NCBI GenBank assembly: GCA_963969495.1
Contig: OZ018321.1
Coordinates: 125,151,218-125,215,217 of the forward strand
From: Ceratothoa steindachneri
Lineage: Eukaryota > Arthropoda > Malacostraca > Isopoda > Cymothoidae
Direction: 5' to 3'
Length of the DNA: 64,000 nucleotides
Shown piece after piece: positions 1 to 9,937 of the stretch. The stretch's first letter is position 1; the number at the start of each line of letters is the position of its first letter. The translations under genes were made by a program, and so were the position numbers. Below the pieces are notes generated by a model. The model ran no database searches. It was not told where the DNA came from and saw nothing but the letters and a program-made list of their open reading frames with translations.

Positions 1-470
1 CTTGGGAAGCATAGGGCGAGAGCTTGGCATTATTGCTTGGGAGGGTGGAGCAAGGTATGTCCAAAAGCAAATACAGCTTGTCCTGGTGACTCAGCGCGGG
101 ACTGCTTCATTATCGAAGATTCTAAACTTCGCACGCCAAGGAGCACGTTGTTTAGAGCGAAGCGGCTGAAAGGGGTATTCTGAGGAGACTCCCTCTCACT
201 CTGGTCCTTCCTGTGCATCCATTGGCACTCTCCTCCTAATAGAGAACTAACATATGCAGATAGTGAAGAGAAATGGTTGATTAATGAACCCAGGCATTGT
301 AGAAACAGATTCCGATTATCTTAATGTGCAGGGTTTGAATCCCACCCTAGTTAAAATTTTTTCGAAGTAAGAAATAAAAAAATATTTCCGAAGAAAAATT
401 ATTCCGTTTTCTCTTTCCTGCGGTTGAGTTAGATTTATTTTATCATTCTCTCGCGCTCATGAGAGATATA

Positions 471-473
<3 letters not shown>
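1..473. other. No gene recognised
   Basis: No open frame here resembles a family I know. A pol III B-box-like stretch (GGGTTTGAATCCC) lies near 333-346, but no A box sits at tRNA spacing upstream, so at most it is the tail of an old tRNA-derived SINE. Confidence 0.4.

Positions 474-537
<64 letters not shown>
474..537. repeat. (AT)n microsatellite
   Basis: About 32 uninterrupted AT units. It ends about 50 bp before the hammerhead-like end of the first Penelope-like element. The same arrangement recurs at 11781-11866 beside the second PLE. Confidence 0.97.
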
Positions 538-540
<3 letters not shown>

Positions 541-587
541 AAATCCCAGAGCTACGAGAAACGGATGCAGCATCTTTTAATTTTTTA

Positions 588-625
588 CTACGTTTCGAAA
601 ACTACAAGTTTTCATCTTCAGGCTA
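588..625 (-). ncRNA. Hammerhead-ribozyme-like motif, inverted 5' end of PLE 1
   Basis: On the minus strand the sequence holds the hammerhead core CTGAAGA (615-621), then a 6-bp stem GAAAAC/GTTTTC closed by a TTGTA loop, then GAAAC (592-596). This is the minimal type I layout reported in Penelope-like elements. The cleavage-site half could not be assigned by eye, so activity is unknown. An almost identical motif in the opposite direction lies at 7341-7381. Confidence 0.6.
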
Positions 626-747
626 GAATAAGTTTACAAAGTCACTACATATGAAGAAAACTTGAAAGGGCCAACAAGACATTATTTTAAAGGGTGACCA
701 ATTATAAAATATTGTTAAAATGGACTACGAGTTAAAAAATTTTTAGA

Positions 748-1743
748 ACACATCTCGAAGATCAAATGTTTTCTACTACTTTAGATTACAATCACTCCTT
801 CTACCGCCGTTTTGTTGATGATTCCTTGGCAATTTTTAATAATCCTGCACATAGCCAACTTTTTTTAAATTTTTTGAACACTTTACACCCCAACATTAAA
901 TTCACCATAAAAGTAGAGTCAAATGATAGGTTGACCTATCTTGACCTTTTAATCACCCGAGATAATCACCAACGAAAAATTCAAACCATTTACCGAAAAA
1001 AAACTTTCACAGGAGTAGGTTTGAACTACTTTAGTTTTTGTGATTTCAGATAGAAAATATCTACAGTAAAAACTTTAATACATAGAAGTTTTTCGCTATC
1101 ATCCACTAACCAATCAATCAATAATGAATTTATTTTTCTTAAGAAGTATTTTCTAAAAAATTTATTTCCTTCTGACCTATATGATAGTTTAAAAAAGGCT
1201 ATTTTTCTAATCTCATTGACTCCTCTCAACCCTGCAAAGAAGTTTGTAAATGCCCATATATTTACTAATTTCAGAGATGGGTTTTTAAACATACTTTTAA
1301 AATTAAATTCCTATTTATTTTTAAAAGATATTTTCCCCAAATCAACCCATAAATAGTTTTTAGAAACAAACTATCGATATGAAGTTTCTTTAACAGTAAA
1401 TATCCTATCTTTTTGGAGTTCCGCAGTGATAATGTTTATTTATTTAAATGTCCCAGTTGTACTGGAGCCTCTTACATTGGCAGCACTGTCAGGTCTCTTG
1501 GAGCTAGGTTCTCTGCTCATATGGGTATTAGTTGGCGCACAAAAAATATTAAATAAAAAGGAAAAGTCATCTATTAAGGAACAAACCATAAGCTGTAAAA
1601 CTGACATTTCTATTGAGAATTTTCAAGTATTAGCCTTTAACAGCAACAAACATTGCCTAAGAACCCTCGAATTTTTATATATCAAACACTACAAACCTAC
1701 ACTCAATGAAGATTTAAGTGCAATATCATTATTAATTAACTAA
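748..1743 (+). pseudogene. PLE 1 reverse transcriptase (C-terminal part) plus GIY-YIG endonuclease
   Basis: The frame opens just before the RT catalytic motif (YRRFVDDSLAIF, about 820), followed by PNIKFTIKVES and LTYLDLLITR, which are typical of Penelope-like RT. It carries one in-frame stop near 1051. The GIY-YIG part begins around 1430 (VYLFKCPSC, then SYIGSTVRSLGAR, then HMGISWRTKN) and needs a frameshift near 1556 to reach its end (LRTLEFLYIKHYKPTLNE, stop at 1743). Everything N-terminal to the catalytic motif is missing, so this is a 5'-truncated copy. In this family the protein makes cDNA and nicks the target. This copy cannot encode a complete enzyme. Confidence 0.85.
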
Positions 1744-1744
1744 T

Positions 1745-2209
1745 TTTAACTACAGTTTGTTAGTTGGTTTGCTTTTTAATAAACCAAGCGTCACTGTAGC
1801 CTATAAATACTAGCTTCTTTTTATACCCACCATTGACTCTCTAGGATGGATCCACTTTAGTAAGTACCCAAATTTACTGTGGGGTTTAACGCTATATCTT
1901 TGCAAACACTGGTCTCAGTGGAGTAAAGCATAGTGTTATTCGTTATAATAATAGAGTATAGTAGTTCCCTTTTGTTTTAACGATTGCTATCCCCTTTTTT
2001 GGAAACTTAAGAAGCTGGAGTAGCTCAAGGAACTGTTATAATAATTTGTTTGTGTTTTTTTTTGTGATATTAGTCAGTGGTTATTTCGATCAAGAAACCA
2101 AGTACGAATAGGTCAGTGCCCATATTTAGGTAGGCTAATTTCTCTAGAAGGCATAATTCTTGTTGCAAGGAATTTTAGTTGGTTGACTAGTGCGCCCACA
2201 AGTGCAAAG
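1745..2209 (+). other. Gypsy-A leader or PLE 3' tail, no gene
   Basis: The PLE-to-Gypsy junction should lie here but no clean LTR boundary is visible. In particular, the repeat-bearing U3 found at 5218-6470 is absent, so a matching 5' LTR seems to be missing. Confidence 0.3.
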
Positions 2210-2973
2210 ATGACCCAGTTCGAAATCTTTAAAGCGCAAGGAGAATCCTTCTGACTTTCCGGAAAAGAACTAATTGAGTACGTTTAAGAGGAGCAAAGAA
2301 CAGAAAGAGAAAGAAAAATCCAACGAGAAGAAAGAGAAATCCAACGAGAAGAAAAAGAAAAAGAAAGAGAGGAACGGAAAAGACAAGCTGACCTTCACCA
2401 TCAGATTGAAATAGCTTGTGGTGAAGCAGAAATACAGTCATCCAGTTCATGTTCTGAAGCCCCCCCGCCAATCTCCCACTAAAGCAACCCAATTTCAAGG
2501 ACGGAGAGGATTTCGGAGCATTTTTAGCCCACATCGAAAAGATCCTTGAAATCAATAGCATGGATCTGGAGGCTGAAGGTGTAGTCAGATTACTTCCCTT
2601 GTTAAATTGTAAATTGCGCAAAATTTTTATATCTTTACCATCTGAGTGTACAATTAACTACAGCACCTTAAAATCTGAGTTATTGGCCGCTTATAATATG
2701 ACTCCCGATTTCTACCGCCAAGAATTTCGAGGACGTCGTATTAAACCCGGACAGACGTTGCGTCAATTCGGATACATTCTTCAGAGAAATTTTAAATTTT
2801 GGTTAGAATCCTCAAAGGTTGATCCAAACTACGAGTCCTTAACAGACTTCGTGTTGCGAGATCAATTTTTGGCGTCTCTCCCGATGGAGATCCGCGCGTT
2901 CGTCAAGGATCGTCGGTGCCAGACCTTTAAAGAATGTACCGAAGAAGCGGATGTCTATGGGAGCCAGCCATAA
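2210..2973 (+). pseudogene. Gypsy-A gag (capsid part)
   Basis: The candidate ATG at 2210 opens MTQFEIFKAQG, followed after early stops by a strongly charged E/R/K-rich stretch (about 2290-2400), as expected of a coiled coil at the gag N-terminus. From 2560 the frame is open for 137 codons and shows a capsid pattern: TPDFYRQEFRG, KPGQTLRQFGY, then ESLTDFVLRDQFLASLP. This resembles the SCAN-like capsid region of Ty3/Gypsy gags. The same block occurs, badly decayed, on the minus strand at about 42.9-43.0 kb in Gypsy-D, which supports a shared family. Confidence 0.75.
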
Positions 2974-3631
2974 TTTATACCGAAAGGAGAATCGAACTTC
3001 TCACCAATCCCCCTACAAGGAAAGAAGAAAGGATTCGCGCCCCTTCACAGGAAAGTCGACGAAATTTCCGAGCCCCGTAAAACCCCAAAACTTCTTTCCC
3101 CAAAACGAACAACGGGACTCCAAATCTCCCGTTAAGATTTCTCCTCCATCTCTCTTCCCGAAGCGACCAATCATATGCTTCACCTGTGATATAGAAAACT
3201 ACATGAGCTGGAATTGCCCCCCAAATTCTAGGCTTAAAAGCGGACCAGCCCACCAAGTTCACCAGATTAATGCCAATCCAGCTCCCCCGGTGGTGCAGAC
3301 CAAAGTAGAAACTCCTCCCCCTCCGTCAGGCCACCAGGTAAATTTTATTTTTGATAAAAGTTCATCGGGAACTTTGAGATTTAAGGAGGGCAGCGTGAAC
3401 GGCTGCCAAGTATCGACTCTCGTCAGGGACACAGGATGTACGTGTTTCATCGTGTCCGACGAACTCCTCCCCCCAGTGGACCCTAACCACGAAAAATTTG
3501 TGCAGTGGTACATGACTACCTTGGGCGGGCGAACTAATTTTCCGTCGTTAGATGTTACCTGCAATGTCAATATTATGATGGCTGGGCTGAAGTCATTTCA
3601 GCACCCATACAATTCTGTTCCGTACTTATAG
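2951..3631 (+). pseudogene. Gypsy-A gag C-terminus and retropepsin-like protease
   Basis: A basic, proline-rich linker leads to a zinc-knuckle relic CFTCDIENYMSWNC, in which the expected His is Tyr. The protease motif LVRDTGCTCFIVSDELLP (about 3418-3470) keeps the catalytic DTG. Gypsy-D has the same region with DTE instead. The frame ends at a stop in 3631, but homology to Gypsy-D continues in another frame, so the stop is a lesion and not the natural end. Confidence 0.78.
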
Positions 3632-3965
3632 GACAGAGCCCTTGAGTATTTCCGACCCTGTGTCTCGGGCCGCCCTTCCTTGAGGCCGAGCTAAGAAAGA
3701 AGCCCAGGAGCCCGTCCCCATCAGAACCCCGATACCGTCCGATTTCTCGGAGACCCCTAACCAGGACTTTAGGGTGGCACAAAAGGAGTGTGAATTACTA
3801 ACACCCTTAGGCGATAAGGCCTAAGACAAGGACACAGAGACTGCCAGTGGACCCCAAGTAAAAAAGTACCCTAAACGCGCCCATAGAGATACGTTCGTAG
3901 CACTCGACGAAACATCTGCGCTTGAAGAAGATTACCCCGCGGAGTCCCTTAATGTAATCCAGACA
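3632..3965 (+). pseudogene. Gypsy-A remnant of the integrase ends, core deleted
   Basis: After the protease the text reads DFRVAQKECELLTPL (about 3765-3810). This aligns with the pre-integrase stretch of Gypsy-D (EFCKAQKTCPTLQSL in the corrected frame). From about 3860 the sequence matches instead the linker after integrase: ALDETSALEEDYP...NVIQTV here, ALDEEAVMEVSYP...NLIQTV in Gypsy-D. The whole zinc-binding and catalytic core appears to have been deleted near 3830-3870. What remains places integrase between protease and RT in the ancestor. Confidence 0.6.
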
Positions 3966-4885
3966 GTGTGCATTCAGCCTGATGCCGATTACCCTCTTCC
4001 TTCCTTACCAGGCGAGCTTTTTCAACCCTCTGACCTGGATATCGACGCGCAGCTGACACCACATCAAAAGAGTCAGCTACAAGAACTAATTGAATGGAGT
4101 CACCATTTAACCACCCTATTAGCTCTTTTCGAGCGACTGCGCGAAAATGGCCTCACCATTGGCCCCAGCAAATGCCATTTTTCCCACGAAACCATAAAAT
4201 ATTTGGGTTTCAAAATAGGACAAAGCAAGTTAGGTCCCCACGAGAACAAGATTAAGGCAATCGCCGACATGCCCCTCCCGATTACAAAGAAGCAATTAAG
4301 ATCGTTCCTAGGATCAGCTTCTCACTATCAGCGATTTGTTCCGAATTTCGCTGCAATTTCGGCCCCCCTAAGCCCCCTTCAAAAAAAAAATTCCCCCGGT
4401 CGTTTACGTTGGAATGATGTTGCTATTTCCCATTTTAATCAGCTCAAAAGTAAGCTCATTTCTGCCCCCATTTTAAAGTTGCCCAACCCGGAAAACCCTT
4501 TGGGATTAAGACCGACGCGTCCAACGAGGGCATTGGAGGTGTACTCCTTCAATACGAGGATGACGGAAAGAGTGATCCAGTTGCATATGCTAGTCTTTAA
4601 TTATTATCACGCGAAAAAAGATATGCCACTATAGAGAAGGAAGCTCTATCAATTATCTGGGTTATAGACAAATTCCAAAGGTACTTGATAGGAAAAGAAT
4701 TTCAGATAGGAACCGACCACCGTCCGTTAGCTTATATTAGGAATGTGCGACACTCCAACGGCCGAATCATTCGCTGGAGTTTACTCTTGCAAGAGTATCA
4801 ATTTAAAATAAATTATATAAAAGGTTTCGATAACCAGGTCGCTGACGCACTCAGTAGGAATGCGTTACCAAATAGCGTAGAGTAA
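3966..4885 (+). pseudogene. Gypsy-A reverse transcriptase (palm deleted) and RNase H
   Basis: The pre-RT stretch LTPHQKSQLQELIEW jumps directly to HHLTTLLALFERLRENG, then KYLGFKIG and LRSFLGSASHYQRF. The fingers and palm, including the YxDD box, are lost. After frame changes the RNase H part is clear: GTDHRPLAYIRN, IIRWSLLLQEYQF and NQVADALSRN (4685-4885). The frame stops right after the RNase H tail and no integrase follows, which fits RNase H being the last pol domain. The RNase H fragment at 22615 ends the same way. Confidence 0.82.
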
Positions 4886-5217
4886 TTGTATTCATAGGAT
4901 TAGTATCTCCATGTAGGTATATACCGTCTTGTACGACTAAAATTAGATTCTCTTGTAATATAATTAGTTAATGTATATGTCTGAATTTTGTAACGCTCAA
5001 TGTCTATTTTTTTTGGTATGTATATATTTGTACGCATTAAATTGCGTATAAATTATTTTGTCCCATATGTACTAATTTTATATCATTTCATTGTTCCATG
5101 CCCTTTTTTAATTTTTTTGATTAAGTTTGTATTAAAGGTTATTTTCCCCTTTTAATCAAAAGATCAAAATAATCATATGTATTGAGGTAATACTAGTTAG
5201 GTGCAAGAAGGTACGGC
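4886..5217 (+). other. Gypsy-A 3' untranslated region
   Basis: AT-rich and non-coding, between the pol stop and the probable LTR start. A purine-rich stretch just before 5218 (AGGTGCAAGAAGGTACGG) could be a polypurine tract, which is an inference. Confidence 0.4.
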
Positions 5218-5801
5218 TGTTACAAGAAAACGAGTTCCCCACAACGGAGCTCTATCGTTGTCCCTTCTCTCTTTTTTTTCGAAGTGACAACTTTCCCCGG
5301 AATGGAGGGGTGTGAGAGAACGGGTTGAGGCCACGTTAATTTCAACCACTATCACATGTTATTTAAAACCACGATGCTCCCCACGTGCATCTTCGCTTTG
5401 AAGCTGGGCGCCTTATCGCAGCCACCTGAGTCAATGTTTAAACAAGGAGGTAAATCATCGACCCCCCCATCCATTCGCCCCAACCACCGATCACGCCAGA
5501 TTGAGTTAGGCTTATGGGCAGATAAGGCTTGTTCTCAGGCTCGGCTGTGCATTCCCTCGAAGCACCCACTCCATTGTCCCCCACGCCAAGGGAGTGTCTC
5601 GACTATTTAGATGGAAACTTTACCACTAAGATCAGATTGGAGATCCAGATTTTCGTCGCGAAACATCACTACGACCCTCTCTCACCTTGTGCGCCAAGGG
5701 ACCTCGACCTCGAGATTCACCATCATTTGTTCAGAAGAAGCACAATATCCCTTGATTGCCAAGGTTCGAGCCTTCGTGGAACCGAGTCCACAAGGCTTCC
5801 C

Positions 5802-6370
5802 CTGTTGTTCAGAAAGAGAACAACGTTACAACATCCATTGTTCGTTCGAGCCCGTTGACAAGAAACGGTTCTCACCCCCCCTGTTGTTCAGAAAAGAACA
5901 ACGTAGAACAGCCATTGTTCGTTTGAGCCTGTTTGCCAAGAAACGGTCCTCACCCCCCCCCCCCCCTGTTGTTCAGAAGAAAACAACGTAGAACAGCCAT
6001 TGTTCGTTTGAGCCCGTTCGCCAAGAAACGGTTCTCACCCTTCCCCTGTTGTTCAGAAGAGAACAACGTAGAACAGCCATTGTTCGTTCGAGCCCGTTGA
6101 CAAGAAACGGTTCTCACCCCCCTCCTCCCTGTTGTTCAGAAGAGAACAACGTAGAACAGATATTGTTCGTTTGAGCCCGTCCCCTAAGAAACGGTTCTCA
6201 CCCTTCCCCCTTGTTGTTCAGAAGAGAACAACATTAGAACAGCCATTGTTCTTGAGCCTGTAGACAAGAGACGGTTCTCCCCCCCCCCTGTTGTTCAACA
6301 GAGAATAACCTAGAACAGCCATTGTTCTTCAAGCCGTTCATCGAGAAATGGTTCTCATTCCCAAGACGCC
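5802..6370 (+). repeat. Seven-copy tandem repeat, unit about 80 bp, with three hairpins per unit
   Basis: Units start at about 5802, 5881, 5968, 6048, 6131, 6213 and 6290. Each contains three short inverted repeats in a row: TTGTTC/GAACAA, GAACA/TGTTC and CCGTT/AACGG. A C-rich spacer of varying length (CCCCCC to 14 C) separates units. The hairpin halves are better conserved than the spacer. The array lies just upstream of the TATA box, in the inferred U3, where tandem enhancer repeats are common in retroelements. Confidence 0.9.
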
Positions 6371-6459
6371 ACGTCAGGATCATTTTATTCCCCCTCCTTC
6401 GGCTGGAACTCGCCAGCGGACCGAAAATTTCTTCACGTCACCTTCCTCTGCACAACAAG

Positions 6460-6465
6460 TATAAA
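6460..6465 (+). promoter_or_regulatory. TATA box of the Gypsy-A LTR
   Basis: TATAAATTACGCGG lies about 90 bp after the last tandem repeat and about 220 bp before an AATAAA signal, suitable for an LTR promoter. Confidence 0.4.
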
Positions 6466-6682
6466 TTACGCGGCCCGAACGCTACATTTTAGTATTTAAC
6501 CTTTTTGTCGATTCTATCTTGTGCTTTAAATGGTTTAGCGAACCATCCCATCTCTTTAACTTTATATTTGTTTTACCTTTTTAAATCTTTTAATCCTCGG
6601 ATTAGCTCGAGTCCCCACGACCCTTTCCATTCTCTGCTAATGTCAATATTTTCCGTTTTGTGTGTTGTTGAGAGTTATTATT

Positions 6683-6688
6683 AATAAA
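6683..6688 (+). terminator. Poly(A) signal of the Gypsy-A LTR
   Basis: AATAAA, downstream of the TATA box at 6460, consistent with the end of the R region. Confidence 0.4.
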
Positions 6689-7035
6689 ACTCTATTTTAT
6701 TAATGATAGCAATATTATTATCCTTGAGGCTTAGTTCCACTTCTTAAGCATATCGAAGATACATAATATCGGCCAGCCAGACATACACGCACTCTAAAGA
6801 TAATTAAAGAAGTTCCCTCAACCAATAGTTATATATGCTATATCGTCGAGAGTCCATTCTACGGCATTTACCTTTTTTATATTAAATGTTTTTTAACTCT
6901 TACAGTCTTTACAAAATTGAAAACAAAGTTTAAATTTTATTTCTTTAAATAATGCCAGGTCAATTTCTCTTATAGTTTTTAATTAATTTCTGCAATAAAC
7001 CTTAAATTTATTAACTAATTTTTGAGTCAGTTTTA

Positions 7036-7325
7036 AAGCAAATTTATTTGTTGCCAAGTCATATTTAATGACAAAAAAATTTAACTCAGTACATTTTACT
7101 GATATTTTATAATTGGTCACCATTTAAAATAATGTCTTGTTGGCCTTTTTTAGTTTTCTTCTTATGTATTAGCAATTTTTTGCGTTAGTATTAAAGCAAA
7201 TCAAACTGTTGCCAAGTCTTTTTTTTTAAATTTTAACTTATAGTACATTTTACTCATATTTTATAATTGGTCACCCTTTAAAATAATGTCTTGTTGGCCC
7301 TTTCAAGTTTTCTTCATATGTATTA
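7036..7325 (+). repeat. Two-copy tandem repeat in the PLE 1 3' end
   Basis: Two diverged units (about 7036-7172 and 7190-7325) share TTAAAGCAAAT, TTGCCAAGTC, TATAATTGGTCACC and AATAATGTCTTGTTGGCC. The second unit is the one mirrored at the inverted 5' arm (588-712). Confidence 0.85.
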
Positions 7326-7340
7326 ACTTTGTAAACTTAT

Positions 7341-7381
7341 TCTAGCCTGAAGATGAAAACTTGTAGTTTTCGAAACGTAGT
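7341..7381 (+). ncRNA. Hammerhead-ribozyme-like motif at the 3' end of PLE 1
   Basis: Core CTGAAGA (7347-7353), stem GAAAAC/GTTTTC (7355-7360 with 7366-7371), then GAAAC (7372-7376). It is in the same direction as the PLE reading frame and a near-identical inverted copy of 588-625. Minimal hammerheads are established in PLE terminal repeats. I could not assign the cleavage strand. Confidence 0.62.
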
Positions 7382-7602
7382 TATATATAAAATGCATAGC
7401 ATTCCGTAGCTATTTTGATTAAGAAGAAATAATTTAAAAGTTCAGGAACAGGTTTCTACACAGATTAAATGCATTCAAATATATCTACTTGAACGTTTTC
7501 TTTAAAGTGAATGATGATAAGGTAGAAGCAGGAAGAACAAATATTGTAATCAAATTCGATTTTTAGTTAAAACTTCTTATTGTTTTCTACCAAATTCATA
7601 TA

Positions 7603-7940
7603 CAGGGGTTGGACAAAATAATGGAAACATTAACTAATGCACACATTCACACCCCAAAAGATTTTAAAACTTGTTTCAAATGCCCGATAATGACGTTGAA
7701 CACATAATCAAGTTTTGTTTTTGTAAATTGGAGCAAAAACTACGGGATATATTCCCTCTAAAAAGCGTCTACGAAGGAGCTAGAGCAGGTTTCACCCGAA
7801 ACCAGTTAAATTCGTATAGATACAGCACAAAACTGTATGAATAGATTGGTCAGCGTATTGAATCTATTTATACTGCTAAGGATGAGGGGACTCAATGTCA
7901 ATAATTTAATTAATGTTTCCATTATTTTGTCCAACCCCTG
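7603..7940. mobile_element. Tc1/mariner-type MITE, 338 bp
   Basis: Perfect 31-bp terminal inverted repeats start CAGGGGTTGGACAAAATAA, extending to 35 bp with one mismatch (7603-7637 and 7906-7940). They are flanked on both sides by TA (7601-7602 and 7941-7942), the target duplication of the Tc1/mariner superfamily. The plus-strand text near the right end (NRLVQRIESIYTAKDEGTQ) resembles the C-terminus of a Tc1-like transposase, so it is an internal-deletion derivative of a full element. It cannot move without help. Confidence 0.93.
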
Positions 7941-7942
7941 TA

Positions 7943-9770
7943 TATATTCTAAATAAACATGAAATTATTTTGTATTTATCTTTTGTTTTTAGGCCATATA
8001 TTTCAATAATGTTTATCGATTCTATTCTAAAACCTATTTACTGTAAATTATCCTAGGCAAGTTTTTTCAATTTTGTGTCATATTATAAGCAAATCAATGA
8101 TGTGATATCGGACGTTAATCTTTTGTTTATCTAATTTTATTTCTCATAAAAATAAGTAGGGATTTAAAACCCGCATTACCGATACGTGCTCGTGAATCAT
8201 TTTGGGGATTGATTCAGGGTTTGTTTCTGAAATTCTTCATTTTCAATTGAAGGCCAAAAACAAGGAAAAAGGGATAGAGGACAGCTTACATGTTACAAAA
8301 GACTGATAATACAGATTTTATGATCTATCATACAATTCTGAATTTTTATATTGCTAAAATTATATTTTAACTTTGAAATGAAGTAAAAATAAATTGCGTT
8401 ATTCTTTTACTATTAGAGCTACGGGCATATTTAAAGTGCAGACAATTAATTCTTAATTAAAAAGCTTGTCTTTGATATATATAAATTTATATAACTGGAA
8501 GACAATTAGTTATTTCCCACTTGTGTACTGATGAATGCAAGAATTACAGACATAAAACAATACACCTTTGCAACAAAAAATCTGCGTGAAAATGTTAAAA
8601 TTCTTCATTAGCTTAGATAGTCTCAAGACTCTTTAATTCAATGAACATCAAAATAGAGACCTTTCTACATACATCTTGATGATTGCTTGTGAAATATTGT
8701 CCATTTTTAACACGAATAACTCAAATTTCTTATATATACTATTAAATTATTTACCGGAAAATGTCTTTTCTGTGACTAAATAAAGTCAATAATTGGTTTT
8801 TGAGATTAGCAATTCGAAAATAATGGTTTTCTATTCGGCCTCTGGAGGTAAGTGGAGGGGAAAGTCGGAAAAGGTTGGCTGAAACGAATAAATTGAAGTT
8901 CTGGAAGTTTGAAGGGGATTAAATAGCCCATGGTAGGGGAACTGTAGAAATAAATTAAATTAATAGAAAACTATTATTAGAGATTAGATTCGCTAAGGTG
9001 TTACTCCCATATTCGCTTATCAAAAAGCACAGAAGCAAAATAAATCGCACCCTTTGTGTACTTAATATCCAAATAAGTAAAAAATAAGATAAATATTAAT
9101 AATATAAAAATATTTAAGTGCACTTGCATGGTGCAATGTTCTTCAATGCAATGTGTGTTTACACATGGAGCGCTGTTCTAACAAATGAGGAAATGATTGA
9201 GAGTAGATGTGAGCTTCAAAGGAAAATTAAAGGCAATAAATGATGGAAAGGAAAACGTCTCAATATGATGATCATTGCACATTCTATGAGTAAATATCGA
9301 GAACTATTTTTAAGGCAACCAGCCTGAGCGGAGAGGTTTTAGGGGCCAAGATAGGCTCAGAGATGATAAGAGATATGATGGTGATGTATAATTTAATAGC
9401 TTTTACGTAGGAAAGGGGACATTGAACCCCGAATATGAACAGGTGAGTGGGAATTGCAGTTCACGGATCAGTTCACAAAAAAAAGCCTGACTTGAGAAGA
9501 ACGCAGAATAGAATCGAATGATCCAACGTGAAATGAGTTACAGTATTTAAAGCAGCAGGTAACAAAAGTGCAGATGGCAATCTCGAATCTATGGTGCTCG
9601 AAGTGAGCGGGAGAAAACTAAGACGAAGGATGAATTAGAGAGAAGATTTGCGAGTATTAGTAACATGAGACTTGAGAGATTGTTGCTTTTGAAGGCAACA
9701 CCTGGCTTTGTAACTCTCGTGGAATGGCCAGACTTTATATTTATATATACGTAGGTACTTTGGGACTTGG
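7943..9770. other. No gene recognised
   Basis: AT-rich sequence with stops in all frames. I see no domain, clear repeat boundary or RNA gene. Confidence 0.4.
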
Positions 9771-9839
9771 GGCCGAAGTTAGTTCAAGACCGTTAGTGAA
9801 AGGGGAGTTTGTTATGAGTCTAGTTGGGTCCTTTTAAAC

Positions 9840-9937
9840 AAATATTTCAGAGTGCAAGTTGGCCAAAGGTTAACAGGTAGCTGGTACGCGTTGGGGTTGC
9901 AAAAGAAAGGCAATGTCGAAAATATATCTTTACTAAC
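9840..9937 (-). repeat. Left arm of a 98-bp inverted repeat
   Basis: The reverse complement matches 10366-10463 over all 98 bases with about five substitutions. Both arms contain TTGCCTTTCTTTTGCAACCC and GGCCAACTTGCACTCTGAAA in the direction of the right arm. The flanking block (about 9940-10340) shares short motifs with 60.3-61.0 kb, which suggests LTR or foldback material. Confidence 0.92.

Larger units (their letters stand above)
5218..6790 (+). repeat. Probable Gypsy-A 3' LTR
   Basis: The block begins with TGTTACAAG. It contains tandem repeats (5802-6370), then a TATA box (TATAAA at 6460) and a poly(A) signal (AATAAA at 6683), in the order U3, promoter, R expected of an LTR. The right end is not sharply defined; I place it near 6790, where the flanking sequence turns AT-rich like the PLE tail. 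Open frames of 80-126 codons inside it come from the repeats and show no protein family signature. Confidence 0.5.
588..7381 (+). mobile_element. Penelope-like element 1 with inverted ends, interrupted by a Gypsy element
   Basis: The boundaries come from an inverted repeat: the reverse complement of about 588-712 matches about 7245-7381 at high identity, and both arms contain the same hammerhead-like motif. Between the arms lie a 5'-truncated PLE reverse transcriptase with a GIY-YIG domain (748-1743, plus strand) and, from about 6790, the AT-rich 3' part of the element. A Ty3/Gypsy element fills roughly 2.2-6.8 kb. Removing it would bring the plus-strand ribozyme motif to within about 0.6 kb of the GIY-YIG domain, close to the spacing seen in PLE 2. 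Inverted terminal copies are known for Penelope. A twin-priming-like 5' inversion is an alternative. The exact Gypsy insertion junctions were not resolved. Confidence 0.6.

Noticed and set aside
333..346. tRNA gene suggested by a B-box-like sequence
   Set aside because: No A box at proper spacing and no cloverleaf; at most a SINE relic.
5356..5991. Overlapping frames of 84-126 codons in the Gypsy-A LTR
   Set aside because: They read through the hairpin repeats, overlap in several frames and have no family motif; the LTR explanation fits better.
5802..6370. CRISPR-like array
   Set aside because: Units are about 80 bp of directly repeated sequence with no unique spacers, inside a eukaryotic LTR with promoter and poly(A) signals.
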